From Alteromonadaceae bacterium UBA2620 (GTDB taxonomy: Bacteria > Pseudomonadota > Gammaproteobacteria > Enterobacterales > Alteromonadaceae), in contig DDJQ01000105.1 in the NCBI GenBank assembly GCA_002339125.1, forward strand, positions 1 through 64,000: a DNA stretch of 64,000 nucleotides. Direction: 5' to 3'. Below are positions 1 through 8,268 of the stretch, one piece after another (position 1 is the stretch's first letter; the number at the start of each line of letters is the position of its first letter). A program made the position numbers and the translations under genes. Below the pieces are notes generated by a model. The model had not been told where the DNA came from. It was given only the letters and a program-made list of their open reading frames with translations, and did not search any database.

Positions 1-1
1 C

Positions 2-1033
2 ACTTATCACGATATCGCTAAAGCAGCTGAAGTCATTAAAACACATGGCCAGGAACCCACGGTGGATAGGGTGCGCGAGCATCTGGGCACCGGCAGCAAA
101 AGCACCATCGCGCCATTGCTCAAGCGTTGGCGGTCAGACAATGGGGAGGCGGCCGATGTCAGTGGACTGCCGAACGACCTCATCGAGGTGGTAAAGTCCC
201 TGCATGAGCGGGTACAGCAGATGGCCGACCACCGTATCGAACAAGGTCGCCAGGAATTCGAGACTTTAAAGGAAGAACTCCGCACAGAGTTGACCTATGC
301 CAACAACACCATCGCGCAACTTACTGCCCGACAACGGGACCTTGAGAACCAGATAGCACGAATTACCGAGGAAAAAAGCCTGCAAGACAAGTCCCTGGAA
401 GACGCACGCGTCAGGCTGGCAAAGGCCGAGTCTCAGCGGGACGAAGCTCTTACGCGAGCCAACGACTTGAAGGAGAGTGTCAGTGAACTCAGGCAAGAAA
501 ACCGGGATATTCGCGATCATTTCGAACATTACCAGCAGCGCACTGCCGAAGACCGCCAGCAGGAGCGCGAACAGTTCCGTATAGTTAACCAGGGGTTAAA
601 TGATCAGATTCAGGATCTGCAACACCGGCTCGCACAGACTGAGTCGAGAGCGTCCGAGCTATTCGACATCAACGCGCAGTTACAACGAAATGCCGATGAA
701 TTAAAACGGGCCAATGCGGCGCTAAATAGCGACTTGAACGCAAAGATGGAAGATATCCAGAACCTGGAACACGAGTATGAAGAAGCCGTGACAAGGTGCC
801 GGGAATACCAGCATAAAAATGAGCAATTGTCGGAAAACATGGCCGCGCTCACCACTCAGAAAGCAGATGTCGATAAGCAAGTGGCCGTGTTATCCCACGC
901 ACTGGAGACCACCAAAGCCGAACTGAAAACCGCCCAGGATAAAGTGGCATTTCTGACCGATGAGAATAAGGTGATTCTTCAGGAAAAAGCAGTGATCCAA
1001 GGGCAGTTTAAACAGCTTCAAAGTTCGCTATAA
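2..1033 (+). CDS. KfrA-like DNA-binding coiled-coil protein (5' end outside window)
   Basis: The reading frame is open to the left edge of the window, so the true start lies upstream. The first GTG inside the window, at 62, is not needed as a start. The first 45 or so residues match the KfrA N-terminal DNA-binding domain, including the TVDRVREHLGTGSKSTI segment typical of that winged-helix fold. Nearly all the rest, about 290 residues, is Glu/Gln/Arg/Lys-rich heptad-like coiled coil. KfrA of plasmid R751 is a DNA-binding repressor with an alpha-helical tail; chromosomal relatives are mostly uncharacterised. A role in nucleoid or partition-like organisation is inference. The stop is TAA at 1031-1033. 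Confidence 0.8.
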   Translation, partial: TYHDIAKAAEVIKTHGQEPTVDRVREHLGTGSKSTIAPLLKRWRSDNGEAADVSGLPNDLIEVVKSLHERVQQMADHRIEQGRQEFETLKEELRTELTYANNTIAQLTARQRDLENQIARITEEKSLQDKSLEDARVRLAKAESQRDEALTRANDLKESVSELRQENRDIRDHFEHYQQRTAEDRQQEREQFRIVNQGLNDQIQDLQHRLAQTESRASELFDINAQLQRNADELKRANAALNSDLNAKMEDIQNLEHEYEEAVTRCREYQHKNEQLSENMAALTTQKADVDKQVAVLSHALETTKAELKTAQDKVAFLTDENKVILQEKAVIQGQFKQLQSSL

Positions 1034-1296
1034 CGATTTAATGGATGTGTTTTGATCGTCTGGCTGCAAATGCAGAAATCGTTGCCAGCCCCTAAACGAG
1101 CAAACTTGGCAAATTTGTCGGTTCTTCCACAAGACCCTGCAGGCCAAGGAGAAGCATCGATTCGACCAACGTCAGGTGGAAAAAGAATATTGATATTCCT
1201 ACATATTATCAATGTGTTATAGGTTTTGTGGCTAAATTCAACGCTTTTACCGGCCGAATGCAGCCGAACCTCAAATACAGGGATTAACGGCTATCA
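1034..1296. other. non-coding stretch without recognised features
   Basis: Together with the inverted repeat that follows, this leaves about 320 bases between the KfrA-like gene and the DUF1294 remnant. I see no convincing open frame, terminator or RNA gene. Short frames crossing it lack ribosome-binding sites and familiar protein sequence. It may hold the decayed 5' part of the DUF1294 gene. Confidence 0.4.
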
Positions 1297-1352
1297 AACG
1301 AAAACCTACGGTTACGAGGGTGCCACAGGATTCAAAACCGTAGGTTTTCGTT
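1297..1352. repeat. perfect 17-bp inverted repeat, 22-nt spacer
   Basis: The left arm AACGAAAACCTACGGTT (1297-1313) and right arm AACCGTAGGTTTTCGTT (1336-1352) are exact reverse complements. The right arm carries an in-frame TAG (1341-1343) just upstream of the surviving DUF1294 coding remnant. There is no T-tract, so a simple terminator is unlikely. It could be the scar of a mobile or palindromic element that truncated the gene; that is inference. Confidence 0.7.
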
Positions 1353-1355
1353 CAA

Positions 1356-1565
1356 ATGCCCCCGCTGGTCCATTTACACCTGATAGCACTGGTTGGCGGC
1401 TGGCCCGGCGCTTATTTAGCTCAGCAGTGGCTGCGGCATAAATCCGCAAAGCGGGACTTTAAAGCCATGTTCTGGTTTACTGTGGTAATCAACCTTACCG
1501 CACTGGGTTACCTGTTAACCCCCAGTGGTCAGGCATTGTTAACCGGTATTATGGGCTTGCGTTGA
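1356..1565 (+). pseudogene. DUF1294 membrane protein, 5'-truncated remnant
   Basis: The 69-residue frame contains the C-terminal DUF1294 signature: LHLIALVGGWPGA, then the QQWLRHKSAKRDF segment and a membrane helix (FWFTVVINLTALGYLL). DUF1294 proteins normally have a preceding membrane segment and a KxxARxxxxRxPE-type region, which are missing here. The frame is closed upstream by TAG at 1341-1343, inside the right arm of the inverted repeat. The first six or so residues do not fit the family, placing the break around 1360-1370. Translation from ATG 1356 is possible, but the product would lack its N-terminal half. Confidence 0.6.
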
Positions 1566-1687
1566 TGAAGTCATTCCTTAACCGACTTAGCGAAGAGCTC
1601 GACAGTCTGAAATCAGAGCTCGATAACACTGCCACGCTTATCAGGGAACAGGTAGGTAAGCTACCGGTACTGGCCGGTAGGCTCTAG
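1565..1687 (+). CDS. possible 40-aa small protein
   Basis: The ATG at 1565 overlaps the TGA of the DUF1294 remnant (ATGA) and the frame ends at TAG 1685-1687. The predicted product begins MKSFLNRLSEELDSLKSEL and looks like one amphipathic helix with Leu every three or four residues. I do not recognise it. The stop-start overlap is typical of translational coupling, but there is no clear independent ribosome-binding site. A 7-bp inverted repeat CTACCGG/CCGGTAG (1661-1680) lies at its 3' end. The upstream partner is broken, so the gene may be decaying too. Confidence 0.3.
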   Translation: MKSFLNRLSEELDSLKSELDNTATLIREQVGKLPVLAGRL

Positions 1688-1695
1688 CGCAACAC

Positions 1696-1941
1696 TTAAT
1701 AATGGGGCGGCGGGGTCTCTTCTGACATTTTGGCAATATTGGAAGGCTCCATGCCTTTGACCTTATCGATAACATGACGTAACTGAAACTGCATCTTATC
1801 GATTTGTATTTGCTGATGGGCCAAAGCTTCATTGAGTGCATCAATAGTGTGCTCCTGAAAAGCCACCTTGGTTTCCAGCTCGGCAATAGCTTCTTCGGCT
1901 TTGGCTAACTCGTTAGCCAGCTTGTCGTTGTTCGTTGTCAT
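1696..1941 (-). CDS. slyX: SlyX family protein
   Basis: The 81-residue product is almost entirely coiled coil ([30 protein letters not shown]) and ends in the family's characteristic PPPHY tail. SlyX proteins of gammaproteobacteria are about 70-80 residues; their function is unknown, and the E. coli gene sits near the FKBP isomerase genes slyD and fkpA. The ATG directly follows the stop of the WD40 lipoprotein gene (stop at 1942-1944, start at 1941), so the two are co-transcribed. fkpA lies divergently just beyond, matching the usual neighbourhood. Confidence 0.88.
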   Translation of the reverse strand: MTTNNDKLANELAKAEEAIAELETKVAFQEHTIDALNEALAHQQIQIDKMQFQLRHVIDKVKGMEPSNIAKMSEETPPPHY

Positions 1942-2952
1942 TCAGGGCATACTCCACAGCTCAGCTAATCCGCTACTACTTACCGATAACACGTGTTCGT
2001 CATCGAGAAAGCCCACACCGTAAACTACGGCAGAGGGCGGTGACATGTTTTCCCGTGGGGCAACTTTCCATTCTCCCACCTGTTCACCCGTTGCAACTTC
2101 CCACAAATACAACCTTCGTGAAGGGGCTCCGGTAAGCAAGTACTTACCATCTTTAGAAAACACGGCATCGGTAAATATCTTCTGGCGCGCAATATACTGC
2201 AATTGGCTAATCGGTTCACCTGTTTGTACATTCCAGATCTGCGATTTTTGCTGACTGTCGGCGGTAAAGGCATAGCGCCCCTCATCATCCAGTGCCACCA
2301 GGGTAACGCGGCTGGGATGGGTAAACGTATGAATTACCTGCCCGCTATCGGTACTCCAGAGGTAAGCCACGTAGTCGTTTCCACCGGTCAGGGCGTAACG
2401 GCCATTCGGCGTAATATCCACACTATTGATACGCTCCTGATGACCAAGAAACTCAATTCGACGGCCACTTTCCGGTTCAAAAAACATCACCTTGCCACTG
2501 GAACGTCCCACCAACACGCCGCGACCGCCGTTAGCCAGCGCCACATCGCGGATGGTTGACTCGTCAATACGCCAGAAGCCCACCGGCTCACCGGAAGATA
2601 AGCTCCAGATAGCAAAAGCCTCACGGTCTGATGTTACCGCAAACTGGCTGTCAGCACTGATATGCACATTGGCCACTAAATTATTGCTCTGATCGCCGTC
2701 TACGCTTTGGTGGCTCCACTGAAATAACGGTTGCGCTTCACCAAAGCGCCACACATGGATGCCATTATTGATACCAGACACCACGCTTAACTGGCCATCC
2801 ACCGACACGTCTGCCGCGTAAGCGCCATCTTCAACAATGCGCCATTGATTGTCCGGCGTGGTATCCGGAACAATACACCCGGCTAAACCAAATCCGGCCA
2901 GAAGCGTAACAATCAGTCGAGAAGTGAACGTTTTCAGTGATGGTGTTGTCAT
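1942..2952 (-). CDS. WD40-repeat lipoprotein
   Basis: The product has 336 residues. It starts with a signal sequence ending in the lipobox LAGC (Cys at about 26), so it should be lipid-anchored. The rest consists of WD40-like blades, for example NGIHVWRFGE, AFAIWSLSSGE, RRIEFLGHQERINSVDITPNGRYALTGG, YVAYLWSTDSG and SQIWNVQTGE, consistent with a seven-bladed beta-propeller. WD40 propellers are protein-interaction platforms; no catalytic residues are visible. It shares an operon with slyX and is divergent from fkpA, which could suggest a periplasmic role, but the function is unknown. Confidence 0.8.
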   Translation of the reverse strand: MTTPSLKTFTSRLIVTLLAGFGLAGCIVPDTTPDNQWRIVEDGAYAADVSVDGQLSVVSGINNGIHVWRFGEAQPLFQWSHQSVDGDQSNNLVANVHISADSQFAVTSDREAFAIWSLSSGEPVGFWRIDESTIRDVALANGGRGVLVGRSSGKVMFFEPESGRRIEFLGHQERINSVDITPNGRYALTGGNDYVAYLWSTDSGQVIHTFTHPSRVTLVALDDEGRYAFTADSQQKSQIWNVQTGEPISQLQYIARQKIFTDAVFSKDGKYLLTGAPSRRLYLWEVATGEQVGEWKVAPRENMSPPSAVVYGVGFLDDEHVLSVSSSGLAELWSMP

Positions 2953-3168
2953 AGGCCTTTCTTATTGCGAATGCTCGCATTAACATAGCACGAAATCGTA
3001 ATATGCGTCGCTTATCCTGGGGATTGGGCGCAATGTGAAGCCGATATTCGTGATTATCGTATCAGGCGTGTTACAGTAAAGCGTTAATAACCTGGTTTAC
3101 ATTTATAGAATTTGATTTGTCGCAGCACTATTAGCGCTGCTACAAGATACCAACTAACGGAGAAGTTT

Positions 3169-3939
3169 ATGCAAAAGTCGCTCGTTGCCCTAACTATTAT
3201 GGCTACACTGGGTCTGGCAGCATGTCAGCCTCAACAGGGCACCACTACCGAACCCGCTCAGGACCCAAAGCTGACAAAAGAAGAAATGACCGACGCGCAA
3301 AAGCAAGCGTATGCCATGGGTGCCAGCATGGGCATGTTCGTGTTTACCCGCGACAAGCAAATGCAACAGTTTGGTGAAAGCATCGATAAAGACGCCCTGA
3401 TGCAGGGTATTAAAGACGGCATGGGTAACACCCTGATGTTTGAAACAGCTGAAATTCAGCAACTGGCGCAAGCTGGCGAGCAGGCAATGCAAGCCAAGCA
3501 ACAGGAACTGGCCAGCAAAATGGCGGAAGAAAATATCGCCAAAGGCGAAGCTTTCCTGGCTGAAAACGGTCAGAAAGAAGGTGTAATTACTACTGAGTCA
3601 GGTCTGCAGTACGAAGTAATGGCAGAAGGTGAAGGCGCCAGCCCGGTTGCCACCGACACAGTTAAGGTTCACTACAAAGGAACCTTACTGGATGGCACCG
3701 AGTTTGACTCTTCTTACTCTCGTGGCGAACCAGCGGTATTCCCACTGAACCGCGTTATCCCAGGCTGGACTGAAGGCGTTCAAACCATGAAAGAAGGCGG
3801 TAAAACCCGTTTCTTCATTCCTTCTGAGTTAGCCTATGGCGAACGTGCTACAGGTAATATCACACCTAACTCAACACTGATCTTTGAAGTTGAGTTACTG
3901 GAAGTGGTTAAACCGGCAGAAGAAGAAGCCGCAGAATAA
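3169..3939 (+). CDS. fkpA: FKBP-type peptidyl-prolyl isomerase, FkpA-like lipoprotein
   Basis: The product is a periplasmic cis-trans prolyl isomerase and chaperone. I chose ATG 3169 because a ribosome-binding site (ACGGAGAAG) precedes it and a signal peptide with lipobox LAAC starts there; the frame extends 19 codons further upstream without such support. The FKBP N-terminal dimerisation domain covers about residues 35-130 ([13 protein letters not shown] start, then a long helix). The FKBP catalytic domain runs from about 145 to 245, with [19 protein letters not shown], the [16 protein letters not shown] segment and [11 protein letters not shown]. The lipobox is a difference from soluble E. 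coli FkpA. A strong terminator follows. Confidence 0.9.
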   Translation: MQKSLVALTIMATLGLAACQPQQGTTTEPAQDPKLTKEEMTDAQKQAYAMGASMGMFVFTRDKQMQQFGESIDKDALMQGIKDGMGNTLMFETAEIQQLAQAGEQAMQAKQQELASKMAEENIAKGEAFLAENGQKEGVITTESGLQYEVMAEGEGASPVATDTVKVHYKGTLLDGTEFDSSYSRGEPAVFPLNRVIPGWTEGVQTMKEGGKTRFFIPSELAYGERATGNITPNSTLIFEVELLEVVKPAEEEAAE

Positions 3940-3991
3940 TCTCTGCGCGCGGTGTCTCATGCACCGCCCTGATATTCCATAGAATCAAAAG

Positions 3992-4020
3992 AAAAAGCCG
4001 ACATTTATTGTCGGCTTTTT
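3992..4020 (+). terminator. rho-independent terminator of fkpA
   Basis: AAAAAGCCGACA (3992-4003) pairs with TGTCGGCTTTTT (4009-4020) around a 5-nt loop. The GC core is followed by a T-run, and the hairpin lies 53 bases after the fkpA stop. Confidence 0.9.
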
Positions 4021-4245
4021 ATTCAGCACCTGTCCTTGCTCATCAGTAAGTCCATACTGTCTGCATACTCATGCCAATCAAAACGATAGCAACGCATGCG
4101 CCCAAATACTCATTCGGGTAAAGTTTTGTTTGCTCTGTAAGCTTAGTTTAGATTTACCAGTTTGCACGGCGAACCGCTACTTTTTAAAAAATATTTCGAG
4201 CTAGAAGGCGTGGGTTTTATTCCAATCTGAACTTAACAGATCAGA
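4021..4245. other. intergenic, nothing recognised
   Basis: AT-rich spacer between the fkpA terminator and the hairpin at 4246. No open frame with a plausible ribosome-binding site, no RNA gene and no repeat was seen. Confidence 0.4.
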
Positions 4246-4269
4246 GGGCACACTTGTTACTGTGTGCCC
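4246..4269 (-). terminator. hairpin, possible terminator of the small membrane gene
   Basis: GGGCACAC (4246-4253) and GTGTGCCC (4262-4269) form a perfect 8-bp stem with an 8-nt loop, 33 bases past the stop of the minus-strand gene at 4302. It lacks a long T-tract, so terminator function is uncertain. Confidence 0.45.
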
Positions 4270-4301
4270 AGTGTTGATTTGATAACTACTGATTTGGAAA
4301 A

Positions 4302-4589
4302 TTAAGAGATAACGCTGCGGCGGCGATTAGGCGGCATTTTGAATTTGCTAACCTGTTGTAGCAAAAACTTTCCGGCCCGGTACATAGCAAGGCAGATCAG
4401 TACCGACACCATGGTTTTTGTGCCTTCATTACTACTAAAAGCATTCACAGTGGTGAGGATAAACATTAAAACGCCGCTTAACAACAGCAGGAAGCCCATT
4501 AAACATAAGCCGAGGGCGCTGGCGGTTGCCGGCTTGTCAGCTCGCTCTTGGTATTGCTCAGTTCGTTCTGTTGGTGAGTATCGATTCAT
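4302..4589 (-). CDS. small two-helix membrane protein, unknown function
   Basis: The 95-residue product is not recognised. It has a polar N-terminus of about 22 residues, two predicted membrane helices (about 25-50 and 58-78, the first very rich in Leu) and a basic C-terminal tail ending KMPPNRRRSVIS. A GAG ribosome-binding element precedes the ATG. It stands alone between the fkpA terminator and a gene-poor spacer of about 290 bases (4590-4882) in which I see nothing else. Confidence 0.55.
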   Translation of the reverse strand: MNRYSPTERTEQYQERADKPATASALGLCLMGFLLLLSGVLMFILTTVNAFSSNEGTKTMVSVLICLAMYRAGKFLLQQVSKFKMPPNRRRSVIS

Positions 4590-4882
4590 AATCTCAATTC
4601 ATTTAATGTAAACGATGTCATTTAAAAAAGTGACTGCAAAGTTTAGTCACTTGTATGACGAATTCGTTCAATATATTTACATTTTGATTACAATACCTGA
4701 GGACCGAGGCTACGGATAGGGATCTTTAGTATAGATATCAATCATTAATCGCATAGATTATAGGCATAAACTCAAGGTTTGTCGCTAATCTGCTACACAG
4801 TTTATCGGCATTTTGTATAAAAATATGATTTTATTTATTGCTGCTGGCTACAAGCTGAGTCTATTCAGCGTTTTCGGCAGCC

Positions 4883-5461
4883 CTAATCAAAGGCAATCGC
4901 CATAACAGCACTACGCGCAGCTTCATAACCGGCAGAGTCTAAATCGGTAAAATCCTGAACATGAAAACTGAGTAGTTGCTGCTGATATATCATGCAGTAC
5001 ATCTCGCCATACAGCTCAACATTGTTCTCGGTACTGCGCCCGGTCCAGCGGATCCGCACGGCAGGAACTCCGTCAATCGAAACTGTTTCTATGGCAGACG
5101 TAGAAAAATTATCCCGGCGACGCTTCACGCCCTCTAAAAACTGCATCAGGTATTGTTTGGAAAAAGCGATTTGCCTAGCCTGATTAAGTTCAGGTATACC
5201 ATCTGGCGGCGTAAACAACGTCAGCTGTAGCAGCGTGCTCTTGTCACTATCGTCGTGACGGCGGGTAAACCCAACGGCTGAGAAGGCCTCGCTGGGCGCT
5301 TTCATTACCGGCCCCTCAAAACCTTCGGGAACCTTAATATCCCCTGAGCCAAAGTCGTAAGCGCTCGCACTCAGACTAAGCACAAACAGAACACCACACC
5401 AAATAAGGCGACACACATGACTTCGCAGCTTTACCACCGGCTTCAACCTTTTTATTATCAT
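4883..5461 (-). CDS. secreted hypothetical protein
   Basis: I chose the ATG at 5461. The longer frame from 5545 would overlap the diguanylate cyclase gene and adds no recognisable sequence. The product has about 192 residues: a basic start, a signal peptide (LIWCGVLFVLSLSASA, cleavage before YDFGSG) and a soluble domain of mixed alpha/beta character with the segments VPEGFEGPVMKAP, VSIDGVPAVRIRW and VELYGEMYCMIY. It is probably periplasmic. I do not recognise a characterised family. It lies just downstream of the REC-GGDEF gene on the same strand (about 60 bases), so co-transcription is plausible. Confidence 0.6.
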   Translation of the reverse strand: MIIKRLKPVVKLRSHVCRLIWCGVLFVLSLSASAYDFGSGDIKVPEGFEGPVMKAPSEAFSAVGFTRRHDDSDKSTLLQLTLFTPPDGIPELNQARQIAFSKQYLMQFLEGVKRRRDNFSTSAIETVSIDGVPAVRIRWTGRSTENNVELYGEMYCMIYQQQLLSFHVQDFTDLDSAGYEAARSAVMAIAFD

Positions 5462-5523
5462 TGACTTAACGTCAGAGTAGCAGATGTTTCCGGTAAGTTG
5501 ACCATTTTTGTTCGGCGTATATT

Positions 5524-6507
5524 CTACACCCGACCAATCACACAATTTCTGCCACCGTGTTTGGCTTCGTAAAGCAGTCCGTCAGCGCGACCGACCAGGC
5601 TGGTGAGGTCATCATTTTTCTGTAGCTCGGTAACGCCGAAACTCGCCGTAACGTTGCTGTTTAACACTTTGCTGTCAAATTTTATTGCGGCGATGGATTT
5701 TCTTAAGCGATCAATTATTGCTTTTGCATTTTGCAATTTGCATTCGGGCAGTATGATGCAAAACTCCTCGCCGCCAATGCGTCCTACCATATCCACCTTG
5801 CGCAACTCCAGTTCCACAACCGCGCAAACGGCTTGCAGCACCTTATCCCCAGCCTGATGGCCAAAGCTATCGTTAATCCGCTTAAAAAAATCGATATCAA
5901 AATAAGCGATGCTCATGGTGCAGTTGTAACGCCTGCACCGGCTGATCTCGTTTTCAAGTAACGAAAAAATGTGGCGGCGGTTAGCAATACCGGTAAGCTC
6001 ATCAAAATGTGCCTGCCGGCTTAGCGTTTCCTGGGTTTTAATCAATCGTCTGCGCATTTCAGCAATCCTTGTCATGGCGCGTACTTTCGCCAGTAAGGTA
6101 ATGCTGTCGATGGGCTTAGTCAGGTAGTCGTCAGCGCCACATTCTATCCCCATAGCAATGCTTTCCGGGGCATGCTGGCCACTTAAAAAGATAATAGGCT
6201 GCCATTCCAGAAAACTGTCTGACTCCAGTTCCCGTATTTGTGTCGCCAACTGATATCCATTGATATCAGGCATCTGAATATCCATCAGGATAAGGTCTAT
6301 ACTGTCCTGGGTGGTTTGCAAATAGTCGAGTGCTGCTTGTGCATCACAAGCCTCGATAACCAGTAAGCCAAACCGTTCCAGCATAGCTTTAAGCAAGGCA
6401 CGCTCTGTTGCCGAGTCATCCACCACCAGTACGTTAAGCGGTTCCGCAAAGGAGATTTTGCTTTGTATACTGGTTAGTGGAGTTTCTATTTGTTTTGTAA
6501 TGTTCAC
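5524..6507 (-). CDS. response regulator with GGDEF domain (diguanylate cyclase)
   Basis: A receiver domain (phospho-acceptor Asp in LILMDIQMPD, about residue 76; Lys in YLTKPI) is followed by a GGDEF domain. The active site is GGEEF (about 245-249). An RxxD inhibitory site (RKVD) lies exactly five residues before it, so c-di-GMP feedback is expected. The enzyme should make c-di-GMP from two GTP when its receiver is activated. I chose GTG 6507 because GGGAG lies five bases upstream; an in-frame ATG at 6570 would add 21 residues but has no good ribosome-binding site. It sits directly behind the sigma54 activator gene on the same strand, suggesting c-di-GMP input to the EPS locus. Confidence 0.85.
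   Translation of the reverse strand: MNITKQIETPLTSIQSKISFAEPLNVLVVDDSATERALLKAMLERFGLLVIEACDAQAALDYLQTTQDSIDLILMDIQMPDINGYQLATQIRELESDSFLEWQPIIFLSGQHAPESIAMGIECGADDYLTKPIDSITLLAKVRAMTRIAEMRRRLIKTQETLSRQAHFDELTGIANRRHIFSLLENEISRCRRYNCTMSIAYFDIDFFKRINDSFGHQAGDKVLQAVCAVVELELRKVDMVGRIGGEEFCIILPECKLQNAKAIIDRLRKSIAAIKFDSKVLNSNVTASFGVTELQKNDDLTSLVGRADGLLYEAKHGGRNCVIGRV
5724..5736. promoter_or_regulatory. LuxO-type operator sequence inside the GGDEF gene
   Basis: TTGCA-TTT-TGCAA is a perfect match to the LuxO operator pattern TTGCA-WWW-TGCAA, with an overlapping TTGCA-ATT-TGCAT at 5731-5743. It falls in coding sequence (ECKLQNAKA). No sigma54 promoter was seen nearby, so it may be fortuitous or a decoy. 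Confidence 0.3.
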
Positions 6508-6604
6508 GCAGACTCCCAAAATGCCAACTACCCGTTTAGCCAATATTTCACCGGATTCTGCAAGTAACATTCCAGAGAATGTTTTTTATATTTATTTCAA
6601 TAAC

Positions 6605-8008
6605 CTAACCCGCCGAATCCCAACTCACCTTCTTTCTGTATATTGTTGAAGGGCTGACATCCAGCAGTTCAGCCGCTTTAGGAATGTTGCCATTGCAATA
6701 TGCAATAGCAGACTCGATGGCTTCTCGCTCGGTCACCGCAAGTGGCTGAATTTTCACTTCTGAGCTGGCAAATACCTGTGGTGTCGGAGGTTCTGCCGCC
6801 GGCGAGGTTGCCTTCTGACTAACAGCGATATTGTTTAAGGGGTGAGGGAGATGCTGGCTTTCAACCATTTTTGCATTATGCAATACCACAATATTCTGAA
6901 TCACATTTTGCAGTTGCCTTACATTGCCAGGCCAGTCGTAATCGAGAAACAGCTGTTTAACCTCCTCGCTGAGGCCGACAAACTCTTTATTTTCCTCAGT
7001 AGCAAATTGCTTAAGAAAGTATTCTGCGATGGCCAGTGTATCCTCGCCACGCTCTGCCAGTCGGGGCAGATGGATGGGAATAACCTGTAACCGGTAGTAC
7101 AGATCTTCGCGAAAACGTCCGGCTTTAACTTCTTCCAGCGGATTTTTATTGGTGGCACACACAAAACGAATATCAACGCTGATTTCTTTGTCACTGCCCA
7201 CCGGTTGAAACTTCCCGGTTTGCAAAAAGCGCAGTAGCTTGGTTTGCAGATCCATGTCCATCTCGGCAATTTCATCGAGGAACAGGGTGCCACCATCCGC
7301 CTGGGTAGCCACGCCATCCCGTGCTTTCTGAGCACCGGTAAACGCCCCTTTAATATGACCAAATATCTCGCTTTCCATTAACTCCCGGGGAATAGCGCCA
7401 CAGTTAAGTGCGATAAACAGGCCTGGCTGACGCGGGCTTTGATCGTGGATAGCACGAGCACAAACCTCTTTACCGGTACCACTTTCACCGGTAATAAACA
7501 CCGTCGCCCGGCTTGGTGCTGCGGCTTCGATTATTTTATAAATAGCCTGCATAGGCAGGCTGCTGCCAATAAAGCCCTGGTATTCAGAACGGGAAAAGGT
7601 ATTTTGCAACGTTTGTAGCTGCTGACTGAGGGCAATTTGTTTTAGCGCATTTTTTACTGTGGTAATCAAACGTTTACCGTCAAACGGCTTTTCAATAAAG
7701 TCCAGCGCGCCCAGGCGCATAACTTCTACCACAGTATCAATTGCATTTTGCGAAGTGATGATCACCACTTCAATATGTGGGTATTCGCTTTTTATCCATT
7801 CCAGTAAATCCATCCCTTTGATATCGGGGAGTCCCAAATCCAGCAACACCAGGCTCGGCTCATGATTGGCCACTAAATACTTGGTCTCCGCCCCATTGCC
7901 TGCAGTCAGTATTTCCACTTTCTCGTTGCGCAGATACTGCTGATAAAGCGTATTCAGCGACGTGGAATCTTCCACAATCAGCACTTTCTTCACTGACATA
8001 CTCGCCAT
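6605..8008 (-). CDS. LuxO/SypG-like sigma54-dependent response regulator
   Basis: The 467-residue product has the NtrC-class layout. The receiver is at about 5-120, with the phospho-acceptor Asp57 in LVLLDLGLPD. The AAA+ domain is at about 145-385, with Walker A GESGTGKE at 174-181 and the sigma54-contacting GAFTGA loop at 221-226. The C-terminal Fis-type helix-turn-helix (AIAYCNGNIPKAAELLDVSPSTIYRKK) closely resembles LuxO and SypG. It should activate RpoN promoters from TTGCA-N3-TGCAA enhancers, one of which (8077-8089) lies between this gene and the divergent EPS operon. A GGAGGG ribosome-binding site precedes ATG 8008. The hybrid kinase at 26765-29542 is the likely phosphodonor (inference). 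Confidence 0.9.
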   Translation of the reverse strand: MASMSVKKVLIVEDSTSLNTLYQQYLRNEKVEILTAGNGAETKYLVANHEPSLVLLDLGLPDIKGMDLLEWIKSEYPHIEVVIITSQNAIDTVVEVMRLGALDFIEKPFDGKRLITTVKNALKQIALSQQLQTLQNTFSRSEYQGFIGSSLPMQAIYKIIEAAAPSRATVFITGESGTGKEVCARAIHDQSPRQPGLFIALNCGAIPRELMESEIFGHIKGAFTGAQKARDGVATQADGGTLFLDEIAEMDMDLQTKLLRFLQTGKFQPVGSDKEISVDIRFVCATNKNPLEEVKAGRFREDLYYRLQVIPIHLPRLAERGEDTLAIAEYFLKQFATEENKEFVGLSEEVKQLFLDYDWPGNVRQLQNVIQNIVVLHNAKMVESQHLPHPLNNIAVSQKATSPAAEPPTPQVFASSEVKIQPLAVTEREAIESAIAYCNGNIPKAAELLDVSPSTIYRKKVSWDSAG

Positions 8009-8076
8009 TCTTTCCCTCCGGTTAGGCGTTTCAGGCTGGATAATTACCCGGCCCCTGTATTAACCGTAGTCGATTT

Positions 8077-8089
8077 TTGCAATTTGCAA
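8077..8089. promoter_or_regulatory. LuxO-type enhancer site A
   Basis: TTGCA-ATT-TGCAA is a perfect match to the LuxO operator pattern. It lies between the activator gene and the EPS export operon, about 120 bases upstream of a consensus sigma54 promoter. That is a normal distance for an enhancer-binding protein. Confidence 0.8.
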
Positions 8090-8207
8090 AGAAACAACCC
8101 TAACGCAGCGGTTAAATTCAGTCTAATGGATAACGATATCTGGTCGCTGTCCTTCCCGAATCATTAAAAACAAAGTAAAACACTGATTAATAAAGACTTC
8201 CACTTGA

Positions 8208-8223
8208 TGGCACCCTACTTGCT
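8208..8223 (+). promoter_or_regulatory. sigma54 promoter of the EPS export operon
   Basis: TGGCAC-CCTAC-TTGCT matches the sigma54 -24/-12 consensus TGGCAC-N5-TTGCW at every defined position. It lies 45 bases upstream of the ATG at 8269, on the coding strand. Confidence 0.88.
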
Positions 8224-8268
8224 CTTACTTCTGCATTCTAATTAATAGACGTATTCGCAGAGAAGCTT

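Noticed and set aside
1297..1352. Integron attC site
   Set aside because: The arms lack the RYYYAAC/GTTRRRY core sites and the unpaired extrahelical bases expected, and no integrase or cassette array is nearby.
1226..1441. 71-residue plus-strand frame
   Set aside because: It crosses the inverted repeat and overlaps the DUF1294 frame; the protein is of low quality and has no ribosome-binding site.
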